A stretch of DNA of 64,000 nt from Terrimonas sp. (GTDB lineage: Bacteria > Bacteroidota > Bacteroidia > Chitinophagales > Chitinophagaceae): positions 178,662-242,661 of the forward strand of contig NZ_QCZJ01000007.1 in the NCBI RefSeq assembly GCF_003075435.1, in the 5' to 3' direction. The position numbers and the translations under genes are program-made. Positions 9,425 to 18,694 of the stretch are shown in pieces; position 1 is the stretch's first letter; each line of letters starts with the position of its first letter. The notes beneath the pieces were generated by a model. The model had not been told where the DNA came from. It was given only the letters and a program-made list of their open reading frames with translations, and did no database searches.

Positions 9425-9969
9425 CAGATAAAAGTATTATGATTAACAATGATGAATGTACGCATTTTTGAAGTGCTGATTTTGAGGGGCTTCTGCAAGC
9501 GTGTATTTCAAATTTTTGCATATAGGTATTACTGTTACAGCAGCCCCCTCGTGCCCCGGGGTGACAGGTTACGGTGCAATGCCGCGCTATTTTACTATTG
9601 CCAGGCACTTGTATCAATGCTGAACAATGCACCGCTGCTGTCATACCGGGGCACGAGGCATCTGCATATGATTGCCCAATTCGCGAAAATCTGAAATGCA
9701 CCCCTTCTGTAATGTAAATATTAGTAACGCAACAACAATACAGGATAGTACAGGATAGTTGAATCTTGTTTATTAAATCAAAAAGAGAATGCAGATGCCT
9801 TTTGTAATTAGCAGGAACTTTCAAAACACAGTATCCGGATTGAGTAAATAATAATTACTTCTTTCTCTTTAATAAATATCCCATGAAAAAAAACAGACAA
9901 CTGTTTAAAAAGAAAACAATACTTAATTAGTTTAAACATATATTTATAGCCTACAAAAGGATTGCACAC
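9425..9969. other. Gene-free stretch with palindromic element A
   Basis: These 545 bases hold no convincing gene. Roughly 9479-9712 is a large imperfect palindrome (listed separately). The rest is AT-rich, with AGGATAGTACAGGATAGT-type short direct repeats near 9741. Candidate frames across it have no recognisable protein pattern and are created by the palindrome. Confidence 0.7.
9479..9712. repeat. Palindromic repeat A
   Basis: The inner arms 9547-9567 and 9638-9658 pair at 19 of 21 positions (core CCTCGTGCCCCGG against CCGGGGCACGAGG), and pairing continues inward through GGTGCA. Outside them, a second arm pair resembles GTGTATTTCAAATTTTTGC (near 9501) against the complement of the sequence around 9684-9702. 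Loop words such as CACTTGTA and CAATGCT recur in repeat C, which points to a dispersed family. Its function is unknown. Confidence 0.65.
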
Positions 9970-12900
9970 ATGAATATCTCAGACACTAAAAATTCAATAC
10001 AGTGTTTTGTTTTGATTTTATCCATAACCGCATTGTTTTCGTCATGCGTTTCAAAAGATACTCTAAAAATCAAAAAAGGAGCGCATATAGCTTTGGTTGG
10101 CAACAATCTTGGCTCGCGGATGATCAATTACGATTATTTCGAAACGGAAATGCAGCTACGCTACCCGGATAGCATGTTGTATATCCGCAATTTTTGTGAT
10201 GGAGGTAATACACCAGGTTTCAGACCACATGCAGCCAGGAATGATCCATGGGCTTTTCCCGGCGCAGAAAAGTTTCAGACAGAGCTGGCAAAAAATTCAG
10301 CAAGCGAAGGTTTTTTTGACTCACCAGACCAATGGCTTACACGCCACAAACCGGATATCATTATTGCATTTTTTGGATACAATGAATCCTTTCAGGGAAA
10401 AGAGGGTTTGGATAATTACAAAGCTGAATTAGATGCTTTTATTAAACACACATTAAGTCAGCATTACAAAGAAGATTCTTCCGGGACCCAGTTAGTAATT
10501 GTTTCACCCATTGCTTTTGAAAATCTTACGGCTACATATGATCTTCCTGACGGGAAAAAAGAAAATGAAAATCTTAAAATGTATGCTGAAGGAATGAATC
10601 AGGTGGCTGAGGCAAACGGCGTGTTGTTCATTGATGTTTTTACCCCAACAAAAAAATGGTTTGATGATGCAAAAGCGTATTTAACAATAGATGGCTCCCA
10701 GTTGAATGAAGAAGGATATAAAAAATTCGGTGTGCTGCTGGCTGATGAAATTTTTGGTAAAACCAAGCCTGTAGCTGAAGCAAACAAGAAATTAGTATAT
10801 GATGCTGTGATGGAAAAAAACTGGATGTGGCACAATGACTATAAAATTCCCAATGGCGTTCATGTTTATGGTCGTCGTTACAATCCTTTTGGCCCTGATA
10901 ATTATCCTGCTGAAATTGAAAAAATACGGCAGATGACTGCCATCCGTGATACCGCGATATGGAAAGCATTGAAAGGTGAAAAAATGGATGTAGCTGCTGC
11001 AGATAAAAACACAAGGGTATTACCGCCGGTAACTACCAATTATAATCCTGAACAAAATGGAAGCCTTACTTATTTATCCGGAGAAGAAGCAGTAAAAAAA
11101 TTAAAAGTCCCACCAGGTTATAAGATTGAGCTGTTCGCATCAGAAGAAAAATTTCCTGAACTGGCCAAACCCATGCAAATGTCGTTTGATAATAAAGGCA
11201 GGCTTTGGGTAGCAACCATGCCAAGTTACCCTCATTATAAACCAGGAGACGCCAGGCCTAACGACAAAATTGTTATACTGGAAGATACTGACAACGATGG
11301 GAAAGCTGATACATTAAAGGTTTTTGCAGATCATCTTCATTTGCCTGTGGGCTTTGAAATTGCTCCCGAAGGTGTATATGTATCGCAGGGAACAAATTTT
11401 AAACTGCTGAAAGATACAAACGGAGATGATAAAGCCGATGAAATTGAAATATTGCTGAGTGGATTTGACGATCATGATACACATCACAATATACATGCTT
11501 TTACCACAGATCCATCAGGTGCAATATATATGGGAGAAGGTGTATTCCTTCACACCAATGTAGAAACTTCGTATGGGCCTGTGCGTGGAACCAACGGAGG
11601 CTTTTACCGGTATGCGCCGCAGTTGCATAAACTGGAACGCACCGCTCAACTTTCTATTCCTAACCCATGGGGTATTGCGTTTGATGAATGGGGGCAGCCA
11701 TTTTTTGCCGAAACATCAGGGCCTGATGTACGCTGGATGTTGCCGGGTACGGTATTGCCGAGATATGGAGAAGCTACACACAAATCATTTAACCTGATAG
11801 AGGAAGCGCACAGGGTTCGTCCTACATCCGGGTTAGAATTTGTATCAAGCCGTCATTTCCCGGAGGAAGTGCAGGGCGATTTGCTTATAAACAATACTAT
11901 AGGATTTTTAGGCACAAAAGAACATGTAATTGAAGATAGCGGCACAGGCTATAAAAGTCATCATCGCGTAGACCTGGTCGTTAGTGAAGACAGGAATTTC
12001 CGCCCGGTTGATATGGAATTTGCGCCTGATGGCTCACTATATGTAATTGACTGGCATAATATATTGATCGGGCACATGCAGCACAATGCAAGAGACCCAT
12101 TGCGTGATCATATGCACGGAAGAGTATACCGCATTACCTATCCTTCCAGACCATTGGTTACACCTGCAAGAGTTGCAGGAGCAAGTGTTGAAGAACTGCT
12201 GGATAACCTCAGGTTGCCTGAATACCGTACGCGGTACAGAACACGAAGAGAGTTAAGAGGCAGAGATGCGGATGAGGTTTTACCCAAATTGACCAAATGG
12301 GTAAATGCGCTTGATAAAAATGATCCACGCTATGAACATCATATGCTTGAAGCGCTCTGGGTTAGCTGGGGGGCGAATAAAGTAGATCAAACTTTATTGC
12401 GCCAACTGCTGAAAGCAAAAGACTACCGGGTAAGATCTGCCGCGGTTATGGTTATACGTTATACCGGTCACCAGGTAAAAGACCAGGCAGATTTATTAAT
12501 GCAGGCCGTACAGGACGAAAACAGCAGGGTAAGATTAATGGCTATTGTTGCTGCATCGTGGATAGGTAAAGATAAAGGGTTACCGGTTTTAGCCGAAGCA
12601 GCCAAAAAACCATTGGATGAATGGATGATACATGCTTATGACGCTGCCGTGGCTCATTTAAAGGGTCAATTAGTAGAAGAAAAGAAGCAGGAAGATGTTA
12701 TATCATCTTTAAAAGGAAATGATCTTGAAATGTTTAAAAAAGGAAAAGAAATTTATGCAAGGGAAGGATTCTGTGCTACCTGTCACCAACCAGATGGAAA
12801 GGGTTTGCAGGCCTCAGGTTTTCCTCCTTTAAGAAATTCAAAATGGGTAACAGGCAGTGAAGAACGCTTAATAAAAATTGCTTTAAAAGGTATGCTTGGT

Positions 12901-13134
12901 CCAATAGAAGTTAATGGCACCAAATATCCGGGACAGGTACCGATGACACCTTTTGAAGGATTATTGAATGATGAAGAAGTGGCTGCCGTATTAACCTATG
13001 TACGCAATTCGTTTGGAAACCAGGCAACACCAATACAGGCAGACCAGGTGAAGAAAGTACGGGCTGAAACGCAAAACAAGAAAGACTTTTATTCGCCTGA
13101 AAAACTGTTGCAGGAACATCCATTGGAGAAATAA
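9970..13134 (+). CDS. PVC-type heme-binding lipoprotein: SGNH-like domain, propeller dehydrogenase domain, HEAT region, cytochrome c
   Basis: The 1054-aa protein has a lipoprotein signal with LFSSC (Cys26). Residues about 40-275 look like an SGNH hydrolase fold, but the usual GDS serine is replaced (VGNNLGSRM) and the late DxxH reads DGSQ, so this part is probably not an active esterase. From about residue 380 (PPGYKIELFASEEKFPE) the PVC-type membrane-bound dehydrogenase propeller follows, then HEAT-like repeats, then a class I cytochrome c with CATCH (C935, C938, H939) and a downstream MTPF as likely Met ligand. Such proteins are thought to oxidise sugars or sugar-like substrates at the cell surface and pass electrons through the heme. 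It appears monocistronic. Confidence 0.87.
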   Translation: MNISDTKNSIQCFVLILSITALFSSCVSKDTLKIKKGAHIALVGNNLGSRMINYDYFETEMQLRYPDSMLYIRNFCDGGNTPGFRPHAARNDPWAFPGAEKFQTELAKNSASEGFFDSPDQWLTRHKPDIIIAFFGYNESFQGKEGLDNYKAELDAFIKHTLSQHYKEDSSGTQLVIVSPIAFENLTATYDLPDGKKENENLKMYAEGMNQVAEANGVLFIDVFTPTKKWFDDAKAYLTIDGSQLNEEGYKKFGVLLADEIFGKTKPVAEANKKLVYDAVMEKNWMWHNDYKIPNGVHVYGRRYNPFGPDNYPAEIEKIRQMTAIRDTAIWKALKGEKMDVAAADKNTRVLPPVTTNYNPEQNGSLTYLSGEEAVKKLKVPPGYKIELFASEEKFPELAKPMQMSFDNKGRLWVATMPSYPHYKPGDARPNDKIVILEDTDNDGKADTLKVFADHLHLPVGFEIAPEGVYVSQGTNFKLLKDTNGDDKADEIEILLSGFDDHDTHHNIHAFTTDPSGAIYMGEGVFLHTNVETSYGPVRGTNGGFYRYAPQLHKLERTAQLSIPNPWGIAFDEWGQPFFAETSGPDVRWMLPGTVLPRYGEATHKSFNLIEEAHRVRPTSGLEFVSSRHFPEEVQGDLLINNTIGFLGTKEHVIEDSGTGYKSHHRVDLVVSEDRNFRPVDMEFAPDGSLYVIDWHNILIGHMQHNARDPLRDHMHGRVYRITYPSRPLVTPARVAGASVEELLDNLRLPEYRTRYRTRRELRGRDADEVLPKLTKWVNALDKNDPRYEHHMLEALWVSWGANKVDQTLLRQLLKAKDYRVRSAAVMVIRYTGHQVKDQADLLMQAVQDENSRVRLMAIVAASWIGKDKGLPVLAEAAKKPLDEWMIHAYDAAVAHLKGQLVEEKKQEDVISSLKGNDLEMFKKGKEIYAREGFCATCHQPDGKGLQASGFPPLRNSKWVTGSEERLIKIALKGMLGPIEVNGTKYPGQVPMTPFEGLLNDEEVAAVLTYVRNSFGNQATPIQADQVKKVRAETQNKKDFYSPEKLLQEHPLEK

Positions 13135-13266
13135 AAACGGGGTTGCGCATGCAAAACCTTTTTATACAATTATAAAATACCAGAAGAAAACATACATGAA
13201 GAAGAGATTCATGCTATTATTATAAAGCTACGCTTATTATTCAGTTGTATATAACCATGACCTCAA

Positions 13267-13890
13267 ATGCAAGTACTCTGTTTAATTCTTACAGTTTTAA
13301 TTCTTGCGGTGCTCATCAGACTTTTATTCCGAAAGGTATTAGACCTGCCGGCCTATTCTGGTAAGCTATTGACAGACAACGCTGGTGTTGACAATCTCAT
13401 GGAAGAGGATAAATTCTGGAAAATAATAAAAATCACAAGGGACAACAGTAAAAGGCATTATCAAATACAATGTCAGTTATTGACGGAATACTTAAGTAAT
13501 TTGAGCGGACAGGAAATTATTCAGTTTGACAGAGCTTTTAGCGTCCTCATGGCAAGGTCATACAGTTTTAGACTATGGGAGCCAGCATATTCACTAAATG
13601 GGGGCTGTTCAGACGATGCCTTTGAATATTTTCGTTCGTGGCTAATAGCCCAGGGAAAAAACAAATTTTATTGGACTATAAAATACCCCCGGCTATTATT
13701 TTTTGTAGGTGTGAAAGAGTTAATTGAGCATTACGAAGGAATTGCATATTGTGCTTATGAAGCCTATCAACAAAAGACGGGACTGTACATACCTCAACGA
13801 CAAGACATTCAATATGCAGACGGCGGAAAAATGTTTAAAGAGGATGAAGCCTTTCTACGTTATCCGGAGCTTGCCTTGCTAGCATGGTGA
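13267..13890 (+). CDS. DUF4240 domain protein
   Basis: The 207-aa protein has an N-terminal hydrophobic helix (VLCLILTVLILAVLIRLLF) and then the DUF4240 pattern: EDKFWKIIKITRDNS, LSGQEIIQFDRAF, DDAFEYFRSWLIAQGKNKFY and CAYEAYQQKTG. DUF4240 proteins are usually soluble and of unknown function; the membrane anchor here is less common. The start ATG at 13267 was kept because the hydrophobic segment follows directly. No operon partner is apparent. Confidence 0.78.
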   Translation: MQVLCLILTVLILAVLIRLLFRKVLDLPAYSGKLLTDNAGVDNLMEEDKFWKIIKITRDNSKRHYQIQCQLLTEYLSNLSGQEIIQFDRAFSVLMARSYSFRLWEPAYSLNGGCSDDAFEYFRSWLIAQGKNKFYWTIKYPRLLFFVGVKELIEHYEGIAYCAYEAYQQKTGLYIPQRQDIQYADGGKMFKEDEAFLRYPELALLAW

Positions 13891-14107
13891 TGAATGGCAA
13901 CATACAACATTGGCTGTTTAATAATGTTGAGTGAATTTATATAAGCATAAATGAACCTCCGGTGTGGTAATTGAAGCTTTATGAGAAACTTCATCCTCTT
14001 GGTATCCATAAAGAATAGTACCATCACCTTAATGGCTTTTTTTGCTAAAAGCAAAATCCCTGGGCTTAGGTAGCTATAGCTCTAAGTACAAATAGTCTAT
14101 TATTACA

Positions 14108-14386
14108 TCAGGAATGGGTGCTTACATGCCAGCTTTCACTGATTTCTTTTTTTAGTTTATTCACTACATCATCCAGACCTTCATACCAGTCGAGGTGCAG
14201 ACTTATTTGCGAACAGCCGCCGATAACACGATCAACACATTGTGTATACTCCCAAACCCTGCCGCAGCCGGGGCAGCGTGCGCCGGTTGAAAAAGTATCC
14301 CAAACCGTGCCGCAGGTGCATTGCCAATGTGCACAGCCGTCTGGTCTCCAGCTGCATTTCGGGCAGCGTATATGTATGTTTTCCAT
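14108..14386 (-). CDS. Small zinc-ribbon protein
   Basis: The 92-aa protein has three cysteine pairs: CPKC near the N-terminus, CTC with the preceding C, and CPGC in the middle, as expected for one or two zinc ribbons. The pattern IRCPKCSWRPDGCAHWQC is followed by WDTFSTGARCPGCGRVW. The rest is charged and helical. It is likely a metal-binding regulatory or scaffold protein, but no partner is suggested by the context. Starts at ATG 14386. Confidence 0.72.
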   Translation of the reverse strand: MENIHIRCPKCSWRPDGCAHWQCTCGTVWDTFSTGARCPGCGRVWEYTQCVDRVIGGCSQISLHLDWYEGLDDVVNKLKKEISESWHVSTHS

Positions 14387-14502
14387 TACAATAACCGGGT
14401 AATTATGTTACAATGTAGCACAAAATCCGTATGATCTGCTTTTGGAGTACCTTAACAAATAAAGCCTTTAATTTGCGCTGTCTTATCACCCTCTGTTAGT
14501 TT

Positions 14503-14538
14503 TTTGTTCTGCTGCTGTATAGAAAATGGTTAACTTTG
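14503..14538 (+). promoter_or_regulatory. Predicted promoter of the PLP synthase gene
   Basis: A -33 TTTG (14503-14506) and a perfect -7 TAACTTTG (14531-14538) are separated by 24 bases, slightly longer than usual for Bacteroidota. The -7 box is 48 bases upstream of the ATG. Confidence 0.5.
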
Positions 14539-14586
14539 CGCGCCATCTGGCATATTATTATTTTCTAATAACATACTTATAATTAT

Positions 14587-15843
14587 ATGGCCGATATTTT
14601 TGAAAGATTGGTGAAAAACTATGGCCCGCTTGGTCAGCACCGTGAAAGAGCACATGGATATTTTGCATTCCCTAAATTGGAAGGAGAGATTGGCAGTCAC
14701 ATGAAATTTCGTGGTAAGGATGTGATTGTATGGAGCTTGAATAACTACCTCGGTTTAGCTAATCACCCTGAAGTACGCAAAACAGATGCTGATGCAGCCT
14801 CTCAATTTGGATTAGCCCTGCCTATGGGTGCACGTATGATGAGCGGCAACAGCAATTATCATGAGCAACTGGAAAGTGAGCTTGCAGCATTTGAACATAA
14901 GGAAGATGCCATTCTGCTGAACTATGGTTACCAGGGTATGGTGAGCATTATAGATGTTTTGTGCAGCAGGCATGATGTGGTTATATACGATGCGGAAAGT
15001 CATGCATGTATTATTGATGGTGTTCGTTTGCATGCAGGTCAGCGTTTTGTTTTTAAACATAATGATATTGCTGATTTTGAAAAACAATTGCAAAGGGCTA
15101 AAGCACTTATTGAAAAACAAAATACAGGCGGTATACTGGTAATTACAGAAGGTGTTTTTGGTATGGCCGGCGACCAGGGTAAGCTGAAAGAAATAGTTGC
15201 ACTGAAAAATAAATATCAGTTTCGTTTACTGGTTGATGATGCTCACGGTTTTGGCACACTCGGGAAAACCGGTGCAGGTGCAGGCGAAGAGCAGGGTGTG
15301 CAGGATCGGATTGATCTGTATTTTTCCACTTTCGCAAAATCAATGGCTTCTATTGGCGCGTTTGTTGCCGGCGATAAAACCATTATTGATTATATACGCT
15401 ATAATATCCGCAGCCAGATATTCGCTAAAAGTTTACCGATGCCATTGGTATTGGGCAACCTTAAGCGGCTTGAATTATTACGCAATCATCCTGAATATAA
15501 AGAACAGCTCTGGAAAAATGCACTGGCACTGCAGGAGGGTCTGAAGAAAAAAGGATTTGATATTGGCAAAACAGACACTGTTGTTACGCCGGTATATATG
15601 AAAGGCGGCGTGGAAGAAGCTACAGCAATGGTAATGGATCTGCGCGAAAACTATGGTATTTTCTGTTCTATTGTTGTATATCCTGTAATTCCCAAAGGGC
15701 ATATTATTTACAGGCTCATTCCAACCGCATCGCATACACAGGAAGATATTGAAAGAACCCTCACTGCGTTTGATGAAACAAAAAAGAAATTAGATGCGGG
15801 TGCATACAAGGTTACGGAAATACCGGCAATGGCGGATGCATGA
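14587..15843 (+). CDS. PLP-dependent alpha-oxoamine synthase (serine palmitoyltransferase/AONS-like)
   Basis: The 418-aa protein is a fold-type I PLP enzyme of the alpha-oxoamine synthase family, which condenses an amino acid with an acyl-CoA. Visible motifs are NNYLGLANHPEV, GARMMSGNSNYHEQLE, the cofactor segment VDDAHGFGTLGKTGAG, and STFAKSMAS with the Schiff-base lysine at K251. In Bacteroidota such enzymes include serine palmitoyltransferase for sphingolipids and cysteate acyltransferase for sulfonolipids. This sequence belongs to a clade usually annotated only as class I/II aminotransferase, so the amino-acid substrate is unsettled. Length is normal. It has its own promoter and a strong terminator, so it is monocistronic. 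Confidence 0.85.
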   Translation: MADIFERLVKNYGPLGQHRERAHGYFAFPKLEGEIGSHMKFRGKDVIVWSLNNYLGLANHPEVRKTDADAASQFGLALPMGARMMSGNSNYHEQLESELAAFEHKEDAILLNYGYQGMVSIIDVLCSRHDVVIYDAESHACIIDGVRLHAGQRFVFKHNDIADFEKQLQRAKALIEKQNTGGILVITEGVFGMAGDQGKLKEIVALKNKYQFRLLVDDAHGFGTLGKTGAGAGEEQGVQDRIDLYFSTFAKSMASIGAFVAGDKTIIDYIRYNIRSQIFAKSLPMPLVLGNLKRLELLRNHPEYKEQLWKNALALQEGLKKKGFDIGKTDTVVTPVYMKGGVEEATAMVMDLRENYGIFCSIVVYPVIPKGHIIYRLIPTASHTQEDIERTLTAFDETKKKLDAGAYKVTEIPAMADA

Positions 15844-15876
15844 TTTGAACAGATTGATAATATATCACCATGTATA

Positions 15877-15906
15877 CAAAAAACCTTCCGGAGCGGAAGG
15901 TTTTTT
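15877..15906. terminator. Bidirectional terminator between the PLP synthase and yegP
   Basis: Perfect arms AACCTTCCG and CGGAAGGTT around a GAG loop, with six A before and six T after, so it works for both convergent genes. Confidence 0.92.
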
Positions 15907-15946
15907 GTTATAGCGTTATCTGCAATCTGTGTATTGATTCATGCAA

Positions 15947-16279
15947 CTATACAGCCTGGTCATCCACGGTTGCATCAGCAGCATTTGACTTTACGGAAGC
16001 TATGCCTGTACTCCTGCTGCTTTCTGACTCGTACATCTGGCTTGTGCCGATAACCTGTCCGTTAGAAGCTTTAAGATTAAAAAAATATTTCCCGTTGGAA
16101 GCAGATTTTAACTCATACTTACTGTCATCCCGGGCATTTTTTTTAATGGATTCAATACCGTTTTCACAACCGGCTTTCGAAGTATATCCTTCGCTTGTTA
16201 AAATAACCTGCCCGTTTCCGGCTTTAAGGTTAAACTGAAATTCCCCATTACTTCTTTTAGTGATTTCAAATTTTCCCAT
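15947..16279 (-). CDS. yegP: YegP family (DUF1508) protein
   Basis: The 110-aa protein consists of two copies of the DUF1508 unit. The first has FQFNLKAGNGQVILTSEGYTSKAGCENGIESIKKNA and the second FFNLKASNGQVIGTSQMYES with the same layout. YegP is a small beta-rich protein of unknown biochemical role in many bacteria. The gene ends next to a bidirectional terminator and starts at ATG 16279. Confidence 0.92.
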   Translation of the reverse strand: MGKFEITKRSNGEFQFNLKAGNGQVILTSEGYTSKAGCENGIESIKKNARDDSKYELKSASNGKYFFNLKASNGQVIGTSQMYESESSRSTGIASVKSNAADATVDDQAV

Positions 16280-16394
16280 GTTTGTGTTTTTTTAGTGTTT
16301 ATAAGCAATTAAAGTTTTCTTTCATAATGCTGTCGGCAATGCCAGACCTGTGGATGCGTTGAAAAAGGTACAAATTATGGCGGCTTCCGGTTAC

Positions 16395-16440
16395 AAGTTA
16401 CGGGTTGGGAACCATAAACTAAAAACCATAAACTAAAAAC
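16395..16440. repeat. AACCATAAACTAAA tandem repeat
   Basis: The 15-base word ACCATAAACTAAAAA occurs twice in tandem immediately after the end of the esterase gene (which overlaps its last bases). A related word lies in the hairpin at 699-752. Confidence 0.5.
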
Positions 16441-17749
16441 TTCCCTTCAATTTTCCTGTCACCCAGTTCGTCAGCTTTTCTCCCTGCTCAGGAAAAGTCC
16501 AGTGCCCGGTTTCCGGAACCACGTATAACTCTTTGGGTGCAGTAATTACATTATATGCCGAGTACATGGATGTGGGCGGGCAGGTTTCATCATTAAACCC
16601 CAGGGTATAGATGCCCGGTACTTTCAGCAGGCGTGCAAAATTCACTACATCATAATAAGAGGCAGTATTGATTTTTTCCTTGGTATTATTAAAAGCAAGA
16701 TTATTCTTATCAAATAAATGCGGCCACCCCCCTGCCCTTCCTTTAAGGTAGCCTGTAACATCGCTTAATGCAGGATAATAAGAAGCGAGGCATTTTACTC
16801 TTGCATCAAGCGCCGCTGTAATAATTGACAAAGCACCTCCCTGGCTTCCTCCCATCACAGCAAGGTTCACACCATCATATTGCGGAAGGCTTACCAGAAA
16901 ATCGTTTGCTCTTACACAGCCCAGGTATACCCTTTTGTAATAATAGCGGTCTTTATCATCAAGATTGATATTCCAGTATCCTGCAAGCGCTCCGGCAGCA
17001 AGATTATTGTACACTGATGCGTCAAGATTTACCGGTATGCCATGAATGCCGATCTGGAAAGTAATAAACCCTTTTTCGGCATTTGCTATATCACCATTAT
17101 AAGGGCGTATACCCGCCCCCGGCACCTGCAATATTGCGGGATATTTACCTTCTTTTTTAGGTACACATAAAATACCATATAATCTTGCCCCACGGTAATT
17201 CTGCAGATTTACATGATATACATTTACGTTTTCTGTGCAACGTTCAGGCATTAACGTCATTCTTGCGTCAACAGCCATTTTAGCAAGCTCTGCTTTTGCC
17301 TGCTCCCAATAACTGCTGAAATCTGCAGGATTAGCAATGGTGGGCGCTATCTGTGCAGGATTAAATGCTGCCGTTGCCAGGCCCCTATATGACTTACCAT
17401 TCACAAATACTGTTGCTATACAGCGCAGAAATCCGGGGACCTTCATTGTTCCTCCATCAACAGTAAGTGTACCTGCAGATACAGTAAGTGAATCTGTTTT
17501 TTCCGGGTTCATTTTCTCCGGACCAACTTCATATTTTACGATGGCATTTTTTAGTATGTTACCATTTTGCAAAACAGTAATGGTGAATTTTACTTTTTCG
17601 CCGGGTTTATATACCCAGTCAGTATGATCCGGGGCTACAATAACTTTTATTAGCTGCCCGGCAGGCTGGGCACCAGCTATAAGAATAGCGACAAATGAAA
17701 AGCAAATCAGGAATAAACGACGGAGATTTGCAGAAAAAGTGACAAGCAT
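16433..17749 (-). CDS. Secreted acetylxylan esterase / cephalosporin-C deacetylase-like hydrolase
   Basis: The 438-aa protein starts at ATG 17749 with a signal peptide (LFLICFSFVAILIAGAQPAG); a TTG six bases upstream is less likely. An N-terminal beta-sandwich-like region of about 130 residues precedes an AXE1-type alpha/beta hydrolase. The nucleophile is in GGSQGG (S302), the acid in NDETCPP and the base in ETGHW near the C-terminus, so the triad is complete. AXE1 enzymes remove acetyl groups from xylan or other sugars. No polysaccharide genes are next to it, so the natural substrate is open. Confidence 0.88.
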   Translation of the reverse strand: MLVTFSANLRRLFLICFSFVAILIAGAQPAGQLIKVIVAPDHTDWVYKPGEKVKFTITVLQNGNILKNAIVKYEVGPEKMNPEKTDSLTVSAGTLTVDGGTMKVPGFLRCIATVFVNGKSYRGLATAAFNPAQIAPTIANPADFSSYWEQAKAELAKMAVDARMTLMPERCTENVNVYHVNLQNYRGARLYGILCVPKKEGKYPAILQVPGAGIRPYNGDIANAEKGFITFQIGIHGIPVNLDASVYNNLAAGALAGYWNINLDDKDRYYYKRVYLGCVRANDFLVSLPQYDGVNLAVMGGSQGGALSIITAALDARVKCLASYYPALSDVTGYLKGRAGGWPHLFDKNNLAFNNTKEKINTASYYDVVNFARLLKVPGIYTLGFNDETCPPTSMYSAYNVITAPKELYVVPETGHWTFPEQGEKLTNWVTGKLKGSF

Positions 17750-17955
17750 ATTCAAAAATTTTTACTGAATATAAGGCAAATTTTCAGTCCATACCTGGCA
17801 GTTTTTCTGATAAGATGCATAAAAAGGAAGGAATATACCAATTATAAATACATACGGGAAAAATCAACTGTAATACAAATCATCCGGCAGCTTTGGCTTA
17901 TTTATATTTCATCACTTATTTTGCGCCAGCACCAGCTATTCACCTATATTGCCTG

Positions 17956-18465
17956 ATGGAAATTGCTCAAGCTATAGCACTTATAAAGAATGGGATAGAT
18001 TCAACCATTGCTCAAACCTGGGCCGATTTTGGCTGCGGAGCAGGAACATTTACCTATGCGCTGGCAGGATGCCTGCCAGCCGGTAGTATTATTTATGCCA
18101 TAGATGCTGTTCAGCAAAATTTAGCAGTATACCGGAACAATATTAAAATCAATTTTGAAAAAGCAAATTTTGAGAAGGATGTGCTGCAACTACCCTTACT
18201 GGATGGCATATTAATGGCGAACGCGCTACATTATGTAAAAGAGCAAAATATTTTCCTGGAAAAAGCAGCACAGTATTTTTCAGGTAATAAAAAACTGTTG
18301 ATTGTGGAATACGATACCAACGCTTCCAATCAATGGGTTCCTTTTCCCATAAATTTCAGCAGCCTTAAAACCTTATTAATGGAAACAGGTTACAGAAAAG
18401 TAGAGAAATTAGGCCAATTTAATTCCGCGTTTGGAGGAAAGATGTATGCTGTAGTAGCATATTAA
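17956..18465 (+). CDS. Class I SAM-dependent methyltransferase
   Basis: A 169-aa protein if the ATG at 17956 is used; a TTG at 17893 would add a non-conserved hydrophobic tail. The SAM-binding motif I is ADFGCGAGTF (about residues 23-32), and motif II ends in IYAIDAV. MANALHYV fits motif IV. It is short but complete for a small Rossmann methyltransferase. The substrate is unknown. It faces a convergent flavin-binding protein gene across a hairpin. Confidence 0.82.
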   Translation: MEIAQAIALIKNGIDSTIAQTWADFGCGAGTFTYALAGCLPAGSIIYAIDAVQQNLAVYRNNIKINFEKANFEKDVLQLPLLDGILMANALHYVKEQNIFLEKAAQYFSGNKKLLIVEYDTNASNQWVPFPINFSSLKTLLMETGYRKVEKLGQFNSAFGGKMYAVVAY

Positions 18466-18567
18466 TATTTTTTCTCTCATCTGTTTCCTGAGTCAGGCAG
18501 GTTAAAAGCCAGAGATACATGTTAACAGAAACCATATTTAGTTCGTAAAAACAATATATATTTTGAA

Positions 18568-18630
18568 AACCATTAAGAAGTTAAGGGTCATTAAGACTTT
18601 TTACTTAATTTTCTTAATGTCTTAATGGTT
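18568..18630. repeat. Hairpin with repeated CATTAAGA words
   Basis: The 11-base arms AACCATTAAGA (18568-18578) and TCTTAATGGTT (18620-18630) pair perfectly. Inside, GTCATTAAGAC and CTTAATGTC repeat the same word, so several alternative stems are possible. It lies between two convergent genes and may end both transcripts. The gap on both sides is otherwise empty. Confidence 0.6.
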
Positions 18631-18694
18631 AATTATAAAAACTAATAGTGTTCCCGGATAATAGTTATTGTAATACAGCAGGAAACAAAATTAC

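Noticed and set aside
9351..9824. Open frame of 157 codons on the minus strand
   Set aside because: Overlaps the phosphatase start and runs through palindrome A; composition is not protein-like.
13860..14054. Small frame on the minus strand after the DUF4240 gene
   Set aside because: Overlaps the end of that gene and has no recognisable pattern or promoter.
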